From: Selaginella moellendorffii
Lineage: Eukaryota > Streptophyta > Lycopodiopsida > Selaginellales > Selaginellaceae
Assembly: GCF_000143415.4 (NCBI RefSeq)
Contig: NW_003314269.1
Coordinates: forward strand, 2,258,118-2,322,117
Length of the DNA stretch: 64,000 bases
Reading direction: 5' to 3'
Shown: positions 46,363-56,334 of the stretch, piece after piece
Layout: every line of letters starts with the position of its first letter
How positions within the stretch are numbered: the first letter of the stretch is position 1
Program-made: the position numbers and the translations under genes
The notes under the pieces: generated by a model
What the model saw: the letters and a program-made list of their open reading frames with translations, nothing else
The model's database searches: none
Told to the model about the DNA's origin: nothing

Positions 46363-47149
46363 TTTGTGTTAGTCTCATTTCGGTCCCAAATGCTATTTGT
46401 GGAAAGTGTCCAGATTTGCTCATTTGGCATATCTACGGAATGTAGAGATTGGCCTGAACACAATGGTGTTCGTCCCGTGTCCAAATTCACAATCTAGGGA
46501 CATTCCATATTTAGTAAGTTTCAAGCTTGTCCCATAGACTAATTCCTAATACTAAGGGAGGCTTGGGGTGAAAGCCCAAAGCGTGTGTTCCTGAAGGGGG
46601 GGGGGGCTGTGGGGGGTTCTAAATGTATAGTAGGGATAGTGGGTAGATCGGGCATGGTTGACCAACCTGAGGCATAGTCTAGCTCCCACTTGTGTGCCTG
46701 TCCTTGTTCTGCGTCCGGCTTGGGTCTAAGCCCAAGTTCCATTCCATGCTAGTTGGTGGAGTACCCATATCCTCGCGTTAGGCCACCGGTATGCCGAAAT
46801 AGCGCCAGACTCCGTTTGGCTCCGTTTGGCGTGCTGGTCCTGGCATTGGGATGCTGGTTGCTCCAGGATTGTTCCAAGTCGCTCCGGGCCCCTGTCCCTT
46901 CGCTCTTTGGGCTGTATGCTCGGGAGTTGCTCCGTGGTCCGGCTCCATCACTCCTTGGCTCCACGCTTGGGAGTTTGGCACCGTTCCTTCGTTCAGTGGC
47001 CCAAGGCCCTGAACCTCGAGTTCCTATGGACACGTGGCATGGACACGTGGCATCTGTCACGTGGCACAAAGAGGGTTTAGGTTCCGCTTCGTGGTGTTAT
47101 CCTATGGTAAATCACCATAGGATAAAGGGTCAAAACCACGTGCGCTACA
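46363..47149 (+). repeat. 3' LTR of element 2, 5'-truncated (787 bp)
   Basis: Homologous to 41192-41979 and very similar to it. The first 346 bp of the LTR are missing, together with the expected polypurine tract, which suggests one deletion across the interior/LTR border after insertion. Confidence 0.88.
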
Positions 47150-47994
47150 CAGGAGGTCGGTATTGCTGGTTCCTTTTATGGTCTCCACTCAAGCTAGTTG
47201 AGAAACTGGTCATCGCATGTGCACTTGACCAGATGAGCATAAGGACGGAATTCCTACATGCTATTTGTCAAGCATACTTGACCTGGTTAGAGAAACTCAT
47301 TCGTTGACTTGCATTTGCTAGTGTTGGGAACCCCCGCGATATTGAGACTAGTCCCTCAATATTCGCTAGATGATAGCTTACCGTGTCTGCCAAACACCCT
47401 TGCTATCATACCCTTTGTGTTGGTCTCATTTCGGTCCCAAATGCTATTTATGGAAAGTGTCTAGATTAGCTCATTTGGCATATCTACGAAATGTAGAGAT
47501 CGGCCTGAACACAATGGTGTTCGTCCCGTGTCCAAATTCGTAATCTAAGGACATTCCATATTTAGTAAGTTTCGGACTTGTCCCAGAGACTAACTCCTGG
47601 TACTAAGGGAGGCTTGGGGTGAAAGCCCAAAGCGTGTGTCCCTCAAGGGGGGGGGGGGGGGGGGGCTGTGGGGGGTTCCAAATGTATAGTAGGGATAGTG
47701 GTTGGAATGCATGTCCGACCACCTGAGACATTAGTTTGGCTCCCGCTGGGCTGTGTCACTCCTTGTTTTGCGTCCGGCTTGAGTCTAAGCCCAAGCTCCA
47801 CGCTGCTCTAGTCGGTAAAGTACCCTCCTCCTTGCGTTAGGCCACCGGTATGCCAAAATTGTGCCAGACTTCGTCTGACACCATTTTGCGTGCAGGTGCT
47901 GGACACGGGGAGCTGATGCTCGTGGGATTGCACCGGACCCTCGTTTCGTAGCGCAACAGGCTTGGAGTTCGGCTCCAAATTCAGGTGCGCTACA
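47150..47994 (+). repeat. 3' LTR of element 1, remainder
   Basis: Starts with the duplicated CAGGA, continues GGTCGGTATTGCTGG colinear with 34412-35245, and ends GGTGCGCTACA. Contains a poly-G run of about 20 at 47646-47666. Followed by the target duplication ATATA. Confidence 0.92.
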
Positions 47995-47999
47995 ATATA

Positions 48000-48839
48000 C
48001 TCCTCATTAAATATAAAGAGATAGCAAATGCATGATATTAATAGGCTTGGATCAAGAAAGAGCTATAGGGAGCCATGAGAGGAATCAATGATATTTTGCT
48101 TAGAGGCAGGAAAATTATATGTACCTTAAGTGAAGTTAAAATCATCACTTTGTGGGCTTTAGCTGCATCCATGGCAAAAAAAATTTAAAAAAATACATTA
48201 CTAAATGGTAAAGTTTCAGAAATTTACACTTGTCATTAAAAAGTTTCAAAGTTGTAACACAAAATTAATTTAATCAACATATATCAAATGGCTATCTTTA
48301 GCTTGCCCTGTAATACAATTAGAAAGTTTTTAACATTGTTCCTTTACCTTACCTCCAGAAAGTTTTTTAAGTGTTATAAGAAGTGTTTGAATCAAATTTT
48401 AGGAGAGTCTTACACCTACAGGAACCTTGTTAACAAAAAATTGAAAGCACTCACTATTCACATTTTATATACCACATGCAACACCTAGTACTGTTCCAAA
48501 GTAGGAGTTTGTTTTACTTCCACAATTTACACAAGGACCCCGTGATGGAAAATGCTTTCTCTATAATGGCTGAAAATCATAAGTTACAGGGCTTCAATAT
48601 AAGAGCGTCTTTGAAATCAAATCCATGGTAAATCTTGTAGTAAAAATGTAGCCAAACTAGGTAAAATTGAAGCCATATGGTTCTGGCAACTATACATAAT
48701 GGATGAGGGAAAAGAAGAGAATTAACAATATTTTCATTCTCAAATCCGTCAGAAGAAAGTCACAGTTGGGAGCTTGGTTGTGTTGGAGCAACTCCTGGAG
48801 AAGATTGGCTTGTAATGTCGCCCTCCATGCCATAGCCTA
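48000..48839. other. AT-rich interval without recognisable gene
   Basis: Contains only a 66-codon frame at 48288-48488 without domain resemblance. Nothing else seen. Confidence 0.35.
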
Positions 48840-49725
48840 GTGGCTCGTCATGCAACTGCTTGGAGAAGAGAGCTTCTAGGATTTGTGTGCTATCACCAGG
48901 ACTTGTTCTCTTGGACGATGTTTGTGATGGCTCTAGCCAAGCAGCAGAACAGTCCCAAGAGTCTAGAGCTGGCTAGGGAAGTTTTTACCAGGATGGCCTG
49001 CTGGGATGTCATGGCTTGGAACGCCTTGCTTATAGGCTACAGCTGGGCTGGAGATGCTCTTGAAATGAAGTTGGAGATGCTGGAGTGGATCTGGTGTCAT
49101 GGACAAGCCTGTTGGTGGTGTATAGTGATAACACCCTGAACGCTTCTACGCAGGGTGTTGTGGTGGGGGTGTATGCTCAGCTCAGGCTTATTAAGCAGGT
49201 AAATGCCACCTTCAATGCAATGGATGAGCGAGACACCGTGATGACCATGGAAGTGAACAAGTGGGACACCATGTCATGAAACACCATTGTTTGGCGTATG
49301 GCCAAGCTGGGCATCAATTGCCACCTTTTGTGCCACGGATCTGGGAGGCATGAAACTTGATGATGTCAACTACGTAAACCTAGTTGAGACAGTGAGTGGG
49401 AGCAGTGAGAACAGCTTGGTGATTGCCTATTAGGGAGGCGGACTGCAAGGGGGGCTCCAGAACCTTGGAAACACATGCTTCATGAACTGCAATGTGGTAC
49501 GATGGCCAACTTCTTGCCAAGGTGACCAAGGTGGCAATTGCGGTCCTCAACATGTACGCCAAGTGTGAGTTGCTCCAAGCTGCAAGGGAGGTGTTCAACA
49601 CCATGAAAGTGCAGGCCAGGGACGTAGTGACATGGAGCACATTCATTGCTTCCTATAGCTCAGCCGATTTCACTCCAGTGGCACTGGATAGACTGCTTGT
49701 TTCCACCAAGAGATGCACTGTTTGA
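48840..49725 (+). pseudogene. PPR-gene relic
   Basis: PPR-like strings occur in order but in several frames: DLFSWTMFVMALAKQ, DVMAWNALLIGYSWAGDA, DLVSWTSLLVVYS and, after several stops, VAIAVLNMYAKCELLQAAREVF and DVVTWSTFIASYS. The spacing suggests a PLS-type gene broken by frameshifts and internal deletions. It is a different subfamily from the S-repeat genes at 18.6-21.8 kb. Confidence 0.7.
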
Positions 49726-49840
49726 CTTGGCCTACACTCTCTTGTTGCAAATATCTTTTTCCTGCCTAAAGGTTGATATAGGATAGCTTAAGCATGGTGA
49801 TTCACTCTTTTCTTGAGAACTCTATAACACAAGGATTTTC

Positions 49841-49982
49841 TACAGCAACATACACCTGTTGCAAAAGTAATGATGTTATGCCTAGCAAACATCTTGTGAG
49901 TTTTCTATTTTTGTTATGAGTTTCTACTTACAGCAACATACACCTGTTGCACAAGTAATGATGTTGTGCTTGGTGAACATCT
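49841..49982. repeat. Direct repeat, two copies of about 54 bp, period 88
   Basis: The TACAGCAACATACACCTGTT-containing unit at 49841-49894 recurs at 49929-49982 with a few changes. The rest of 49726-50251 shows no gene. Confidence 0.75.
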
Positions 49983-50251
49983 TGCCCAGCAAGCTAAACA
50001 ACCCAAAACGTCAGCAATTGATGATTCGGGAAATTCATAGTTGACTGTGGGGGTTTATTCACACACTAAGGTGGCAATTGTAGAGTGCCTGTTATTTCAT
50101 GATAAAACCACTTTAGACGATATTGTATTCATCTTAGGAAAACAAGAGTTGTGGCCATTCACAATTCCTTTGGTTAATGTTTTGTTAATATGAGTTGAAA
50201 CATGAAACTAAGCTCATATTGACACTAATATAGTTCATATTAGATAGCAAC

Positions 50252-51412
50252 AGAAGTTTGGATCCCTCATGTACTTGCTCCTGGGATCCATTCCACTCAT
50301 TGTAGCTGTTCCTCAAGACCCACGATGCCGCATTCACTAGTTAGCAGGCCACCCAGGGTGGCCGTTGAGATCTCCATGTACAACTTCAAGAGCTTATCTT
50401 ACTTGGAGGGTGAGTACAAGAACATTCGAAGGATGTGCTCCATGGAGCTCTTCACGGTCAGGAGTGTCACCTCCTTCACCAAACCAAAATCATCTGGGAC
50501 GAGCTGTGGGAGCTCACTGCCAAGCACGCCAAGGCTATCAACCAGTGGCATTGCAAGGGAAGTTGAGATCACTGGGCTTCAATGTTATGACCCACATCCT
50601 CATGAACAAGACTTACTTTTGATCCAAGACTTCTGGTGATGATCCAGAGGCGCGGTATTTTGTGGAGTCGCGGTGTTCTCCATAGCAAATTATTTCCCCA
50701 GATGGAGCATAGCCTGCTGGAAGATGGATGCGTTCCTGGACAATGTTTTGGATGAGCAAAGATCTGGAGAAATTCCAGACTTTGTGGAAATGACAAAGGT
50801 GCGAGTCAACGGCCCCGACCAGACCCAGAGTCTGCCAAGTGAAAACTCTTTATTAATCGAGCTAAGTCTCTCTTTGCTCGCCTAGGATTTACTTATTGGT
50901 GGCTCGGAGACATTGTTTGACCGTGATTGAATGGGCTATGGCCTAGCCTCTTCACAGTCCTGAATGGATGCAAGAGACTGAAAGTGCGGTGAATGGTGGA
51001 GGAGTCCGACTTGGGAACCTGTAATCAAGGAGACATTTCCGCTAGCGCTGCTGATCCCACACACGTTCCCGGAGCCTCGACTAGTTGCAGGCTTTGAGAT
51101 TTCAGCAAAGGCGACAATGCTCATCAACAGGAAGGGTTTCCCAGGCCCGGCCAGATCCGGAAATGTTCAAGTCTGGGAGGTTGGTTGATAGCAATATCAG
51201 TTTACCACGACTTTGAGTTGCTTCCTTTCGGATCTGGAAAGTGAGCTTGCCCTGGACTTCCTCGTCCAAACTTGATCCATGGGGTGGAGATTTGCGGATG
51301 GAGGCACAAGGAAGTCCTCCTTTGACAGTGGCCCTGGATTGATTGATACTCTTGCGAATGCTATTGTGGCCCATGTATCCCCAAGACTTTGGACTCTTTC
51401 AGCTTCGTAACT
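50252..51412 (+). pseudogene. Decayed P450 (copy D) upstream of CPN60
   Basis: Fragments of the same P450 as copies A-C are colinear from the segment after the Pro-rich hinge (AAGTTTGGATCCCTCATGTA) through the C-helix region, the exon 1/intron junction (about 50838-50883), the I helix and the heme region, to the C-terminus. Many stops and deletions break it, including one in the heme-binding segment. The N-terminal anchor is missing. Its 3' flank (ACTTTCAAAGAATATGCTATGAG-like) matches the 3' flank of copy C. No intact frame exceeds about 100 codons. Confidence 0.88.
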
Positions 51413-51625
51413 TAATTAAACTACCTAAGGGAAAAAATATATTCTCTTACTTTCAAAGAATATGCTATGAGTTATTTGATTCCAAGGGAATATATCTGTC
51501 TTCGTTGTCGTCGTGGCCATCGTCGCGGGATTGCGTTGCGCGGGGATGATCTCGTCTTCTCTTCGGCAATCGACAGGAATGTAGCGGAGCAGTGGGAGTG
51601 CGTGGCGCTGCGTCCCCGAATTCTC

Positions 51626-51640
51626 AGGGTTTAGGGTTTA
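51626..51640 (+). promoter_or_regulatory. Telo-box pair in the CPN60 leader
   Basis: AGGGTTTAGGGTTTA ends two bases before the CPN60 start codon. Telomere-like boxes are frequent in leaders of plant housekeeping genes. Similar motifs occur near 56190, 57078 and 62942. Confidence 0.6.
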
Positions 51641-51642
51641 TC

Positions 51643-54332
51643 ATGTACAAGGTAGCCGGCGCCTTGATTTCCAGGTAAGCAACTGGAGATTTCGTTCCCG
51701 CTGAGAGCTAACGAAATTCTCTCGCTGCTGGGTTGCTAAGATCCAAGACACAAGCACAGGTAGGTTTGTTTCCCTCAATTTTTCTTTTGCTATCTTAGAT
51801 TTTTTGTTGTTTCATCGTAGTTCCTTGCGAGACACTATGGACTTATCCCCAAGAACACCAAGTATGGTGTGGAGGCGAGATTACTTATGCTTCAAGGTGT
51901 CCAGCAGCTCGCGGATTGTGTCAAAGTCACAATGGGTCCAAAGGTAGAAAAACAGAATTTCTGGAGTGTAGGATTGTCATCGTTCGTTCATCTGATACTT
52001 GAAATTGCTAGGGAAGAAATGTGATCATCGAGCAAGATAAGTATGGACCTCCCAGAGTTACCAAAGACGGTGTCACGGTTGCCAAGGCCATTGGTTTCAA
52101 GGATAAGATGAAAAACGTTGGAGCAGACCTTGTCAAGCGCGTGGCAATATCAACTAACGATGCTGCTGGAGATGGTAAGTTTTCGATCGATGTTTTTTCT
52201 TTTTTCATTCGCTTCACAGTGATGGCGTTGCAGGGACGACCCTTGCCACGGTTTTAACGCGTGCAATCTTCACCGAGGGCTGCAAATTGGTGGCTGCTGG
52301 CATGAACGCAATGGAACTCCGTCGTGGTATTAATCTAGCAGTCGATCACGTGGTATTTCATCTTAAAAATCGGGCTAAGATGATCAGTACTTCCGAGGAG
52401 ATTTCACAGGTTTGTGCTGTGCTTCCTTTTGGCTTATGTTCGTAATTCTTGCGCAGGTCGCGACTGTTTCGGCAAATGGTGACAAGGAAATTGGCGATCT
52501 GGTTGCTAAAGCTATGGAAAGAGTTGGCAAGGAGGGATTGATCACTATCTGGGTACTAGAACAGCTTCCTACATGGTTTTTTCTGGCTTTAACATTTCAT
52601 TTCGCAGGATGGTCAAAAACTCCATAACGAGCTTACTGTTGTCGAGGGGATGGAGATAGACAAGGGATATATATCGCCATACTTTGTCACCAATGCAAAG
52701 ACGCAAAAAGCGGTATGCGAGTCTTGCTGGCTGGAACCTGCTTGATTTGCCGAGCTTTTGCAGGAGTTTGAAGACGCATTGATTCTCCTCCATCCTGACA
52801 AAATTTCAAGCGCACAGAAACTTGCACCTGTGCTTGAGATCATCAAGAAGGTAGTTCTAGTTCATTTGGATCCGTCTTTCTATGCCTGGTCTCAAAATGA
52901 CTGCTTCTTCAGCTTCAAAGGCCTCTACTTATTATTGCTGAAGATGTGGAAGGCGAGGCTTTGGCATCTTTAGTCGTGAATAAAATGCGGGGTGGACTCA
53001 AGGTATGAGAATCTTCTTCTGTTTGTTTGTTATTTTTTTCTTCTCTTCTTTTCTAAACGTCGAGCTTTCAGGTAGCTGCCATCAGATCCCCAGCCTACGG
53101 TGAAAATAGGAGAAACACTCTGGAGGACATCGGTATTTTGACCGGTGCACAAGTAAGCTGTTACTTCACGGCTTGTCATGTGGTGTTCGAACCAAATTTG
53201 TGGCAGCTAATCACAAACGAGATGGGGTTGAAGCTTGAGGATGTTCGTGTTGATATGCTCGGAACGGCAAAACAGGTCCGTTGCTCCAATGGTTTGAACT
53301 TGCGGTAAACCGATCTCTCAGGTGACAATTGCTCAAGAAGACACCATTATCCTAAATGGAGGAGGCGACAAAGCAGCCATTGAAGAGCGTTGCGAGCAGG
53401 TTTTAAATATGAAAACAGTTCGTGACGATGGTCTTAATGCTTCTATTTTCTCAGATCCGGCTAGAAATACCTGTTGCGATTTCCAAGTACGACAGGGAAA
53501 AGCTGGAGGAGCGTTTGGGAAAGCTATCCGGTGGAGTGGCCATGTTAAAGGTGGAAGCATTTTGCTATTCGTGCGTCATTTATCTGATGCTGTGCCAGGT
53601 TGGGGGCGGAAGTGAAGCAGAAGTCATGGAAAAGAAAGACCGCGTGATGGATGCGCTTAACGCAACAAACGCAGCGATAGAAGAAGGCATTGTTCCTGGT
53701 AAGCAACCACCGATGCTTTCATTTTATACTCTCACTATGTTTAGGAGGTGGAGTTGCATTGCTCTATGCGGCTAACGAGCTAAAAAACCTCAGTGTACCA
53801 AGCTTTGATCAAAAGATCGGAGTTCAAGTCATCCAGAACGCTCTAAAGGTTCGTGATTTAAAAAGAAAACAAGCTCTCGAATATCAATTTTTTAATTTCT
53901 TCTGCAGATACCAACGCACACAATCGCTGCAAACGCTGGCGTCGAAGGCGCTCTGGTGGTGTCCAAGCTTCTCGAGCAGAGCAGTCCAAACTTTGGTTAC
54001 GATGCTGCCACAGGTAAAAGACGCTATTTACTCCTGTGGTCTCGCGTTTTAAGGGAGTTTTTGATGGAAACCAGGTGAGTACGTTGATATGATCAAAGCC
54101 GGGATTATAGATCCAGTGAAAGTTATCAGAATAGCTCTCATGGATGCTGCAAGGTACTTTTTTTTTTCTTTCCAGAAAGCTTGGCTTATGTCGCGTTTTT
54201 TTATCCAGTATCTCGTCACTGCTAACAACAACGGAGGTGGTGATAACCGAGGTTTTCAGGGAGGAGAGAGAGGCGATGCGCGCAGGGATGGAAGCTCCGC
54301 AAGGAATAGGCGACATAGCACAGTACTTGTGA
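51643..54332 (+). CDS. CPN60: Mitochondrial chaperonin CPN60 (HSP60, group I)
   Basis: Eighteen exons sum to 575 residues: 51643-51674, 51741-51759, 51821-51943, 52012-52174, 52234-52409, 52457-52552, 52608-52712, 52764-52850, 52913-53002, 53072-53152, 53207-53275, 53322-53399, 53455-53550, 53599-53698, 53745-53848, 53908-54013, 54075-54153, 54209-54332. Group I features: [33 protein letters not shown] (ATP site), [35 protein letters not shown] and [13 protein letters not shown]. Exon 2 is a 19-nt microexon in the presequence. A usually conserved Gln before DG (TIQDG) is Trp here, and the Gly-Gly-Met tail is replaced by a short ending GDIAQYL. These changes suggest a divergent but probably working paralogue. 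Introns mostly 45-70 nt. Confidence 0.92.
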
Positions 54333-54391
54333 TCTCAAAAGGTGAAAGTTTTCTTGCCTTGTAAACTTGAGAGGTTTTGTTCCATTATTAC

Positions 54392-56179
54392 TTACGCAGC
54401 AACAGCCGCTTTCTCGTCCCTGTTCGTGAAAATGTTAAACAGTCTGGTAATCTCCACTCCTCTCGCCTTCACTTCTCCTCCTTCCGGCTTCTTCTGGTTG
54501 AATTTCTCCTTGTCACTTCTTCGTTTCTTCAAGCTGTCTTGATCGAATTTGTCAACTTTAGCTTTCGAGACTGTTTGATCCAGCTTGGCATGGCCTACTT
54601 TAACTTCCGGTGCTTCTGATCTCACTCCCAGCTTCCGGCTGTTCATCCTTAGTGTCTTTTTCGCAGCGTCTTCACCACTAGCTCCTGTTTGATCCATCTT
54701 AGTCGCACCTTTCCACTCGTTACGTGATCTTCGATCAGCATACCACCTCGTCCTCCGCAAGGGAACGTCACTGAGCTCACATCCTTTACCACCAGCGTCC
54801 AAGCTCGCCTTGTTCATCACCTCCCACTCTCGCCTCCTCGCCATCTCCCTCACGCTCTCCCGGGCGCTCTTCTGCCGTGCCACCTCCGCGTCGATCTCCT
54901 CGGACCACTGCGGCATGGCCGCCTTCATCTCCTCCACCCAGGCCTTCTGCTTGGAGACGCTGTCGTGTATCACCACCGTCTTCTTGATCATCCCAGGCAC
55001 GGGAATGTATCCCATGATGATCCGCAGGAAGATCTTGAGCTGCGGAGTCCGGAGGTGGAGCCGATAGTACCACTTCTCGACGCGGCTCCTCCCCCACAGC
55101 CGATCAGCCCGGTGGAGGCACACCACCTCCGCCTCCACCTTCCACATAACTTTGAGGTATTTCTGGATCATCTCCACCGACTGTTTGTCAAACTTGTCCA
55201 GGATGATCCGGCCCTTGGTCCCGCGAGCGATGATACTCCCGCGATCGCACCACCACACCGCCAGCGACACCGGCGTCATGTGGTTGAGCCACTTCCGCTT
55301 CACCACCGTGTGGTTCTTCCAGCAAGTCATGTGGTGGAAGTCCCGGAACTCGGGCACCGGGACCGTCCGGAACTCGAGCTTGTCGGCCCGGGTGCCAAAA
55401 GAGTGCTCGAACGCCATCTCCTTGAACTGCTCGGCCTTCCAGTCGAAGTACTCCTTGTTCATGGCGTGGTTCCGGAAGAACAGCACCGCGGCGTCGGGGT
55501 ACTTGTCCCTGTCCACGAAGAGATTGCCGTGGCCGAGCAGCGAGCCGAGGAGAACCGAGCGTACCATCTCCGAGACGTCCACCGTCTGGAGGAGCTTGAG
55601 CGCCAGGTTGGGCGCGTGAGCTCCGCCACCTATTGGAAGAACGTTGCTCGCCATGTTTGGCTTCCTTCTCTTGGAGTTCTCGTGGCTTCTCATGAGCGAG
55701 CGAACCTCCCATGGCAGGCTCTCCCGCTTGGCCAGTGGAGCGTTCCTGGCTTTTCGAGCCATGCGGTGTGGAGCGTGGATCCTGGCTGGGCCGACCCTGT
55801 GCCCGAAAATCCCAGTCTTGGTGGGCGACTTGAAGATCTCATACTTGTAGTTGTAGAGGCTGGCTTTGAGCAGGGATGGATGCTGGCCGGGCGGGAAGCA
55901 GTATGATGGAGTGTGATCTTTGGGAGCTGGCGCTGGCGCTGGAGCTGGAGCTGCACTGGATTGATTTCTTCCAGTTACTGGATCCCCGGACGATGAAGCT
56001 GGAGCTGGATTGGATTGATTTGTTCCAGGTGCTGGACCTTTGGACGATGAAGTGGAGTTTTTCTGAGAAGAAATTGCTGGATACCTGGGACTAGCCGCCG
56101 ACGAGCACATCATCCTCCCAAGGAGCTTCCAGTGCGGGCCGGTAGCCTCGCCGGATCGCAGCGATCGCAGCGAGATCAT
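54392..56179 (-). CDS. Nuclear LAGLIDADG-domain protein, probably organelle-targeted
   Basis: Intronless frame of 595 residues. The N-terminus (MISLRSLRSGEATGPHWKLLGR) is basic and hydroxylated like an organelle presequence, followed by a Pro/Ala/Ser-rich linker. From about residue 208 a LAGLIDADG_2-type domain is visible: motif 1 VLLGSLLGHGNL, then HAMNKEYFDWKAEQFKEM, then PVSLAVWWCDRGSI as motif 2 and a KQSVEMIQKYL helix. In homing endonucleases the residue before the last Gly is the catalytic Asp; here it is His in motif 1 and Arg in motif 2. That argues against DNA cleavage and for a maturase-like RNA role, as in plant OTP51 (PPR plus LAGLIDADG, plastid intron splicing). No PPR is present here. 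The Lys/Arg-rich C-terminus may bind RNA. Convergent with CPN60, 59 bp apart. Confidence 0.8.
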   Translation of the reverse strand: MISLRSLRSGEATGPHWKLLGRMMCSSAASPRYPAISSQKNSTSSSKGPAPGTNQSNPAPASSSGDPVTGRNQSSAAPAPAPAPAPKDHTPSYCFPPGQHPSLLKASLYNYKYEIFKSPTKTGIFGHRVGPARIHAPHRMARKARNAPLAKRESLPWEVRSLMRSHENSKRRKPNMASNVLPIGGGAHAPNLALKLLQTVDVSEMVRSVLLGSLLGHGNLFVDRDKYPDAAVLFFRNHAMNKEYFDWKAEQFKEMAFEHSFGTRADKLEFRTVPVPEFRDFHHMTCWKNHTVVKRKWLNHMTPVSLAVWWCDRGSIIARGTKGRIILDKFDKQSVEMIQKYLKVMWKVEAEVVCLHRADRLWGRSRVEKWYYRLHLRTPQLKIFLRIIMGYIPVPGMIKKTVVIHDSVSKQKAWVEEMKAAMPQWSEEIDAEVARQKSARESVREMARRREWEVMNKASLDAGGKGCELSDVPLRRTRWYADRRSRNEWKGATKMDQTGASGEDAAKKTLRMNSRKLGVRSEAPEVKVGHAKLDQTVSKAKVDKFDQDSLKKRRSDKEKFNQKKPEGGEVKARGVEITRLFNIFTNRDEKAAVAA

Positions 56180-56334
56180 TCTCCCCTTAAACCCTAGCTA
56201 AAGCCCTGGATCCTGGAGATCACGAATCCACAAGCCGCATCCAAATGTGACATTGCGATCGCGTCGATTCCGCGCCTCGCCGCCATTGCTAAAGATTTCT
56301 AGGGTTCTTGAGCAAAATATTTTAGGGATCTTGG
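56180..56334. promoter_or_regulatory. Head-to-head promoter LAGLIDADG / TMCO1
   Basis: 155 bp between the two start codons, with AAACCCTA at about 56188-56195 and a CTAGGGTTC motif at about 56300. Probably a shared or abutting pair of compact promoters. Confidence 0.5.

Larger units (their letters stand above)
40846..47149 (+). mobile_element. Non-autonomous LTR element (element 2, LARD-like) nested in element 1
   Basis: Begins TGTCGCGCATATGAC, ends GTGCGCTACA, and is flanked by CAGGA on both sides (40841-40845 and 47150-47154). It has a 1134-bp 5' LTR, a perfect TGGTATCAGAG primer site and about 4.4 kb of non-coding interior. The 3' LTR has lost its first 346 bp. Its LTR is clearly related to that of element 1 over most of its length (for example the block starting TCTCATTTCGGTCCCAAATG). 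No gag, protease, RT or integrase was found in any frame, so it must have been moved in trans. Confidence 0.9.
34326..47994 (+). mobile_element. Ty3/gypsy chromovirus (element 1), split by a nested insertion
   Basis: Bounded by TG...CA LTRs and by a 5-bp target duplication ATATA (34321-34325 and 47995-47999). Order: 5' LTR, tRNA-Met-type primer site, gag-pol with C-terminal chromodomain, polypurine tract, 3' LTR. The 3' LTR is interrupted after 85 bp by element 2. Without that insert the element is about 7.4 kb. The first 85 bp of the two LTRs differ at about six positions, all transitions, so the insertion is not recent. Confidence 0.93.

Noticed and set aside
46753-47307. 184-codon plus-strand frame
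   Set aside because: It crosses the element 2/element 1 junction at 47149, has no domain, and is a chance chimera of two LTRs.
54965-55906. 313-codon plus-strand frame
   Set aside because: Antisense of the LAGLIDADG gene; Leu/Arg/His-rich composition typical of a shadow frame, no domain.
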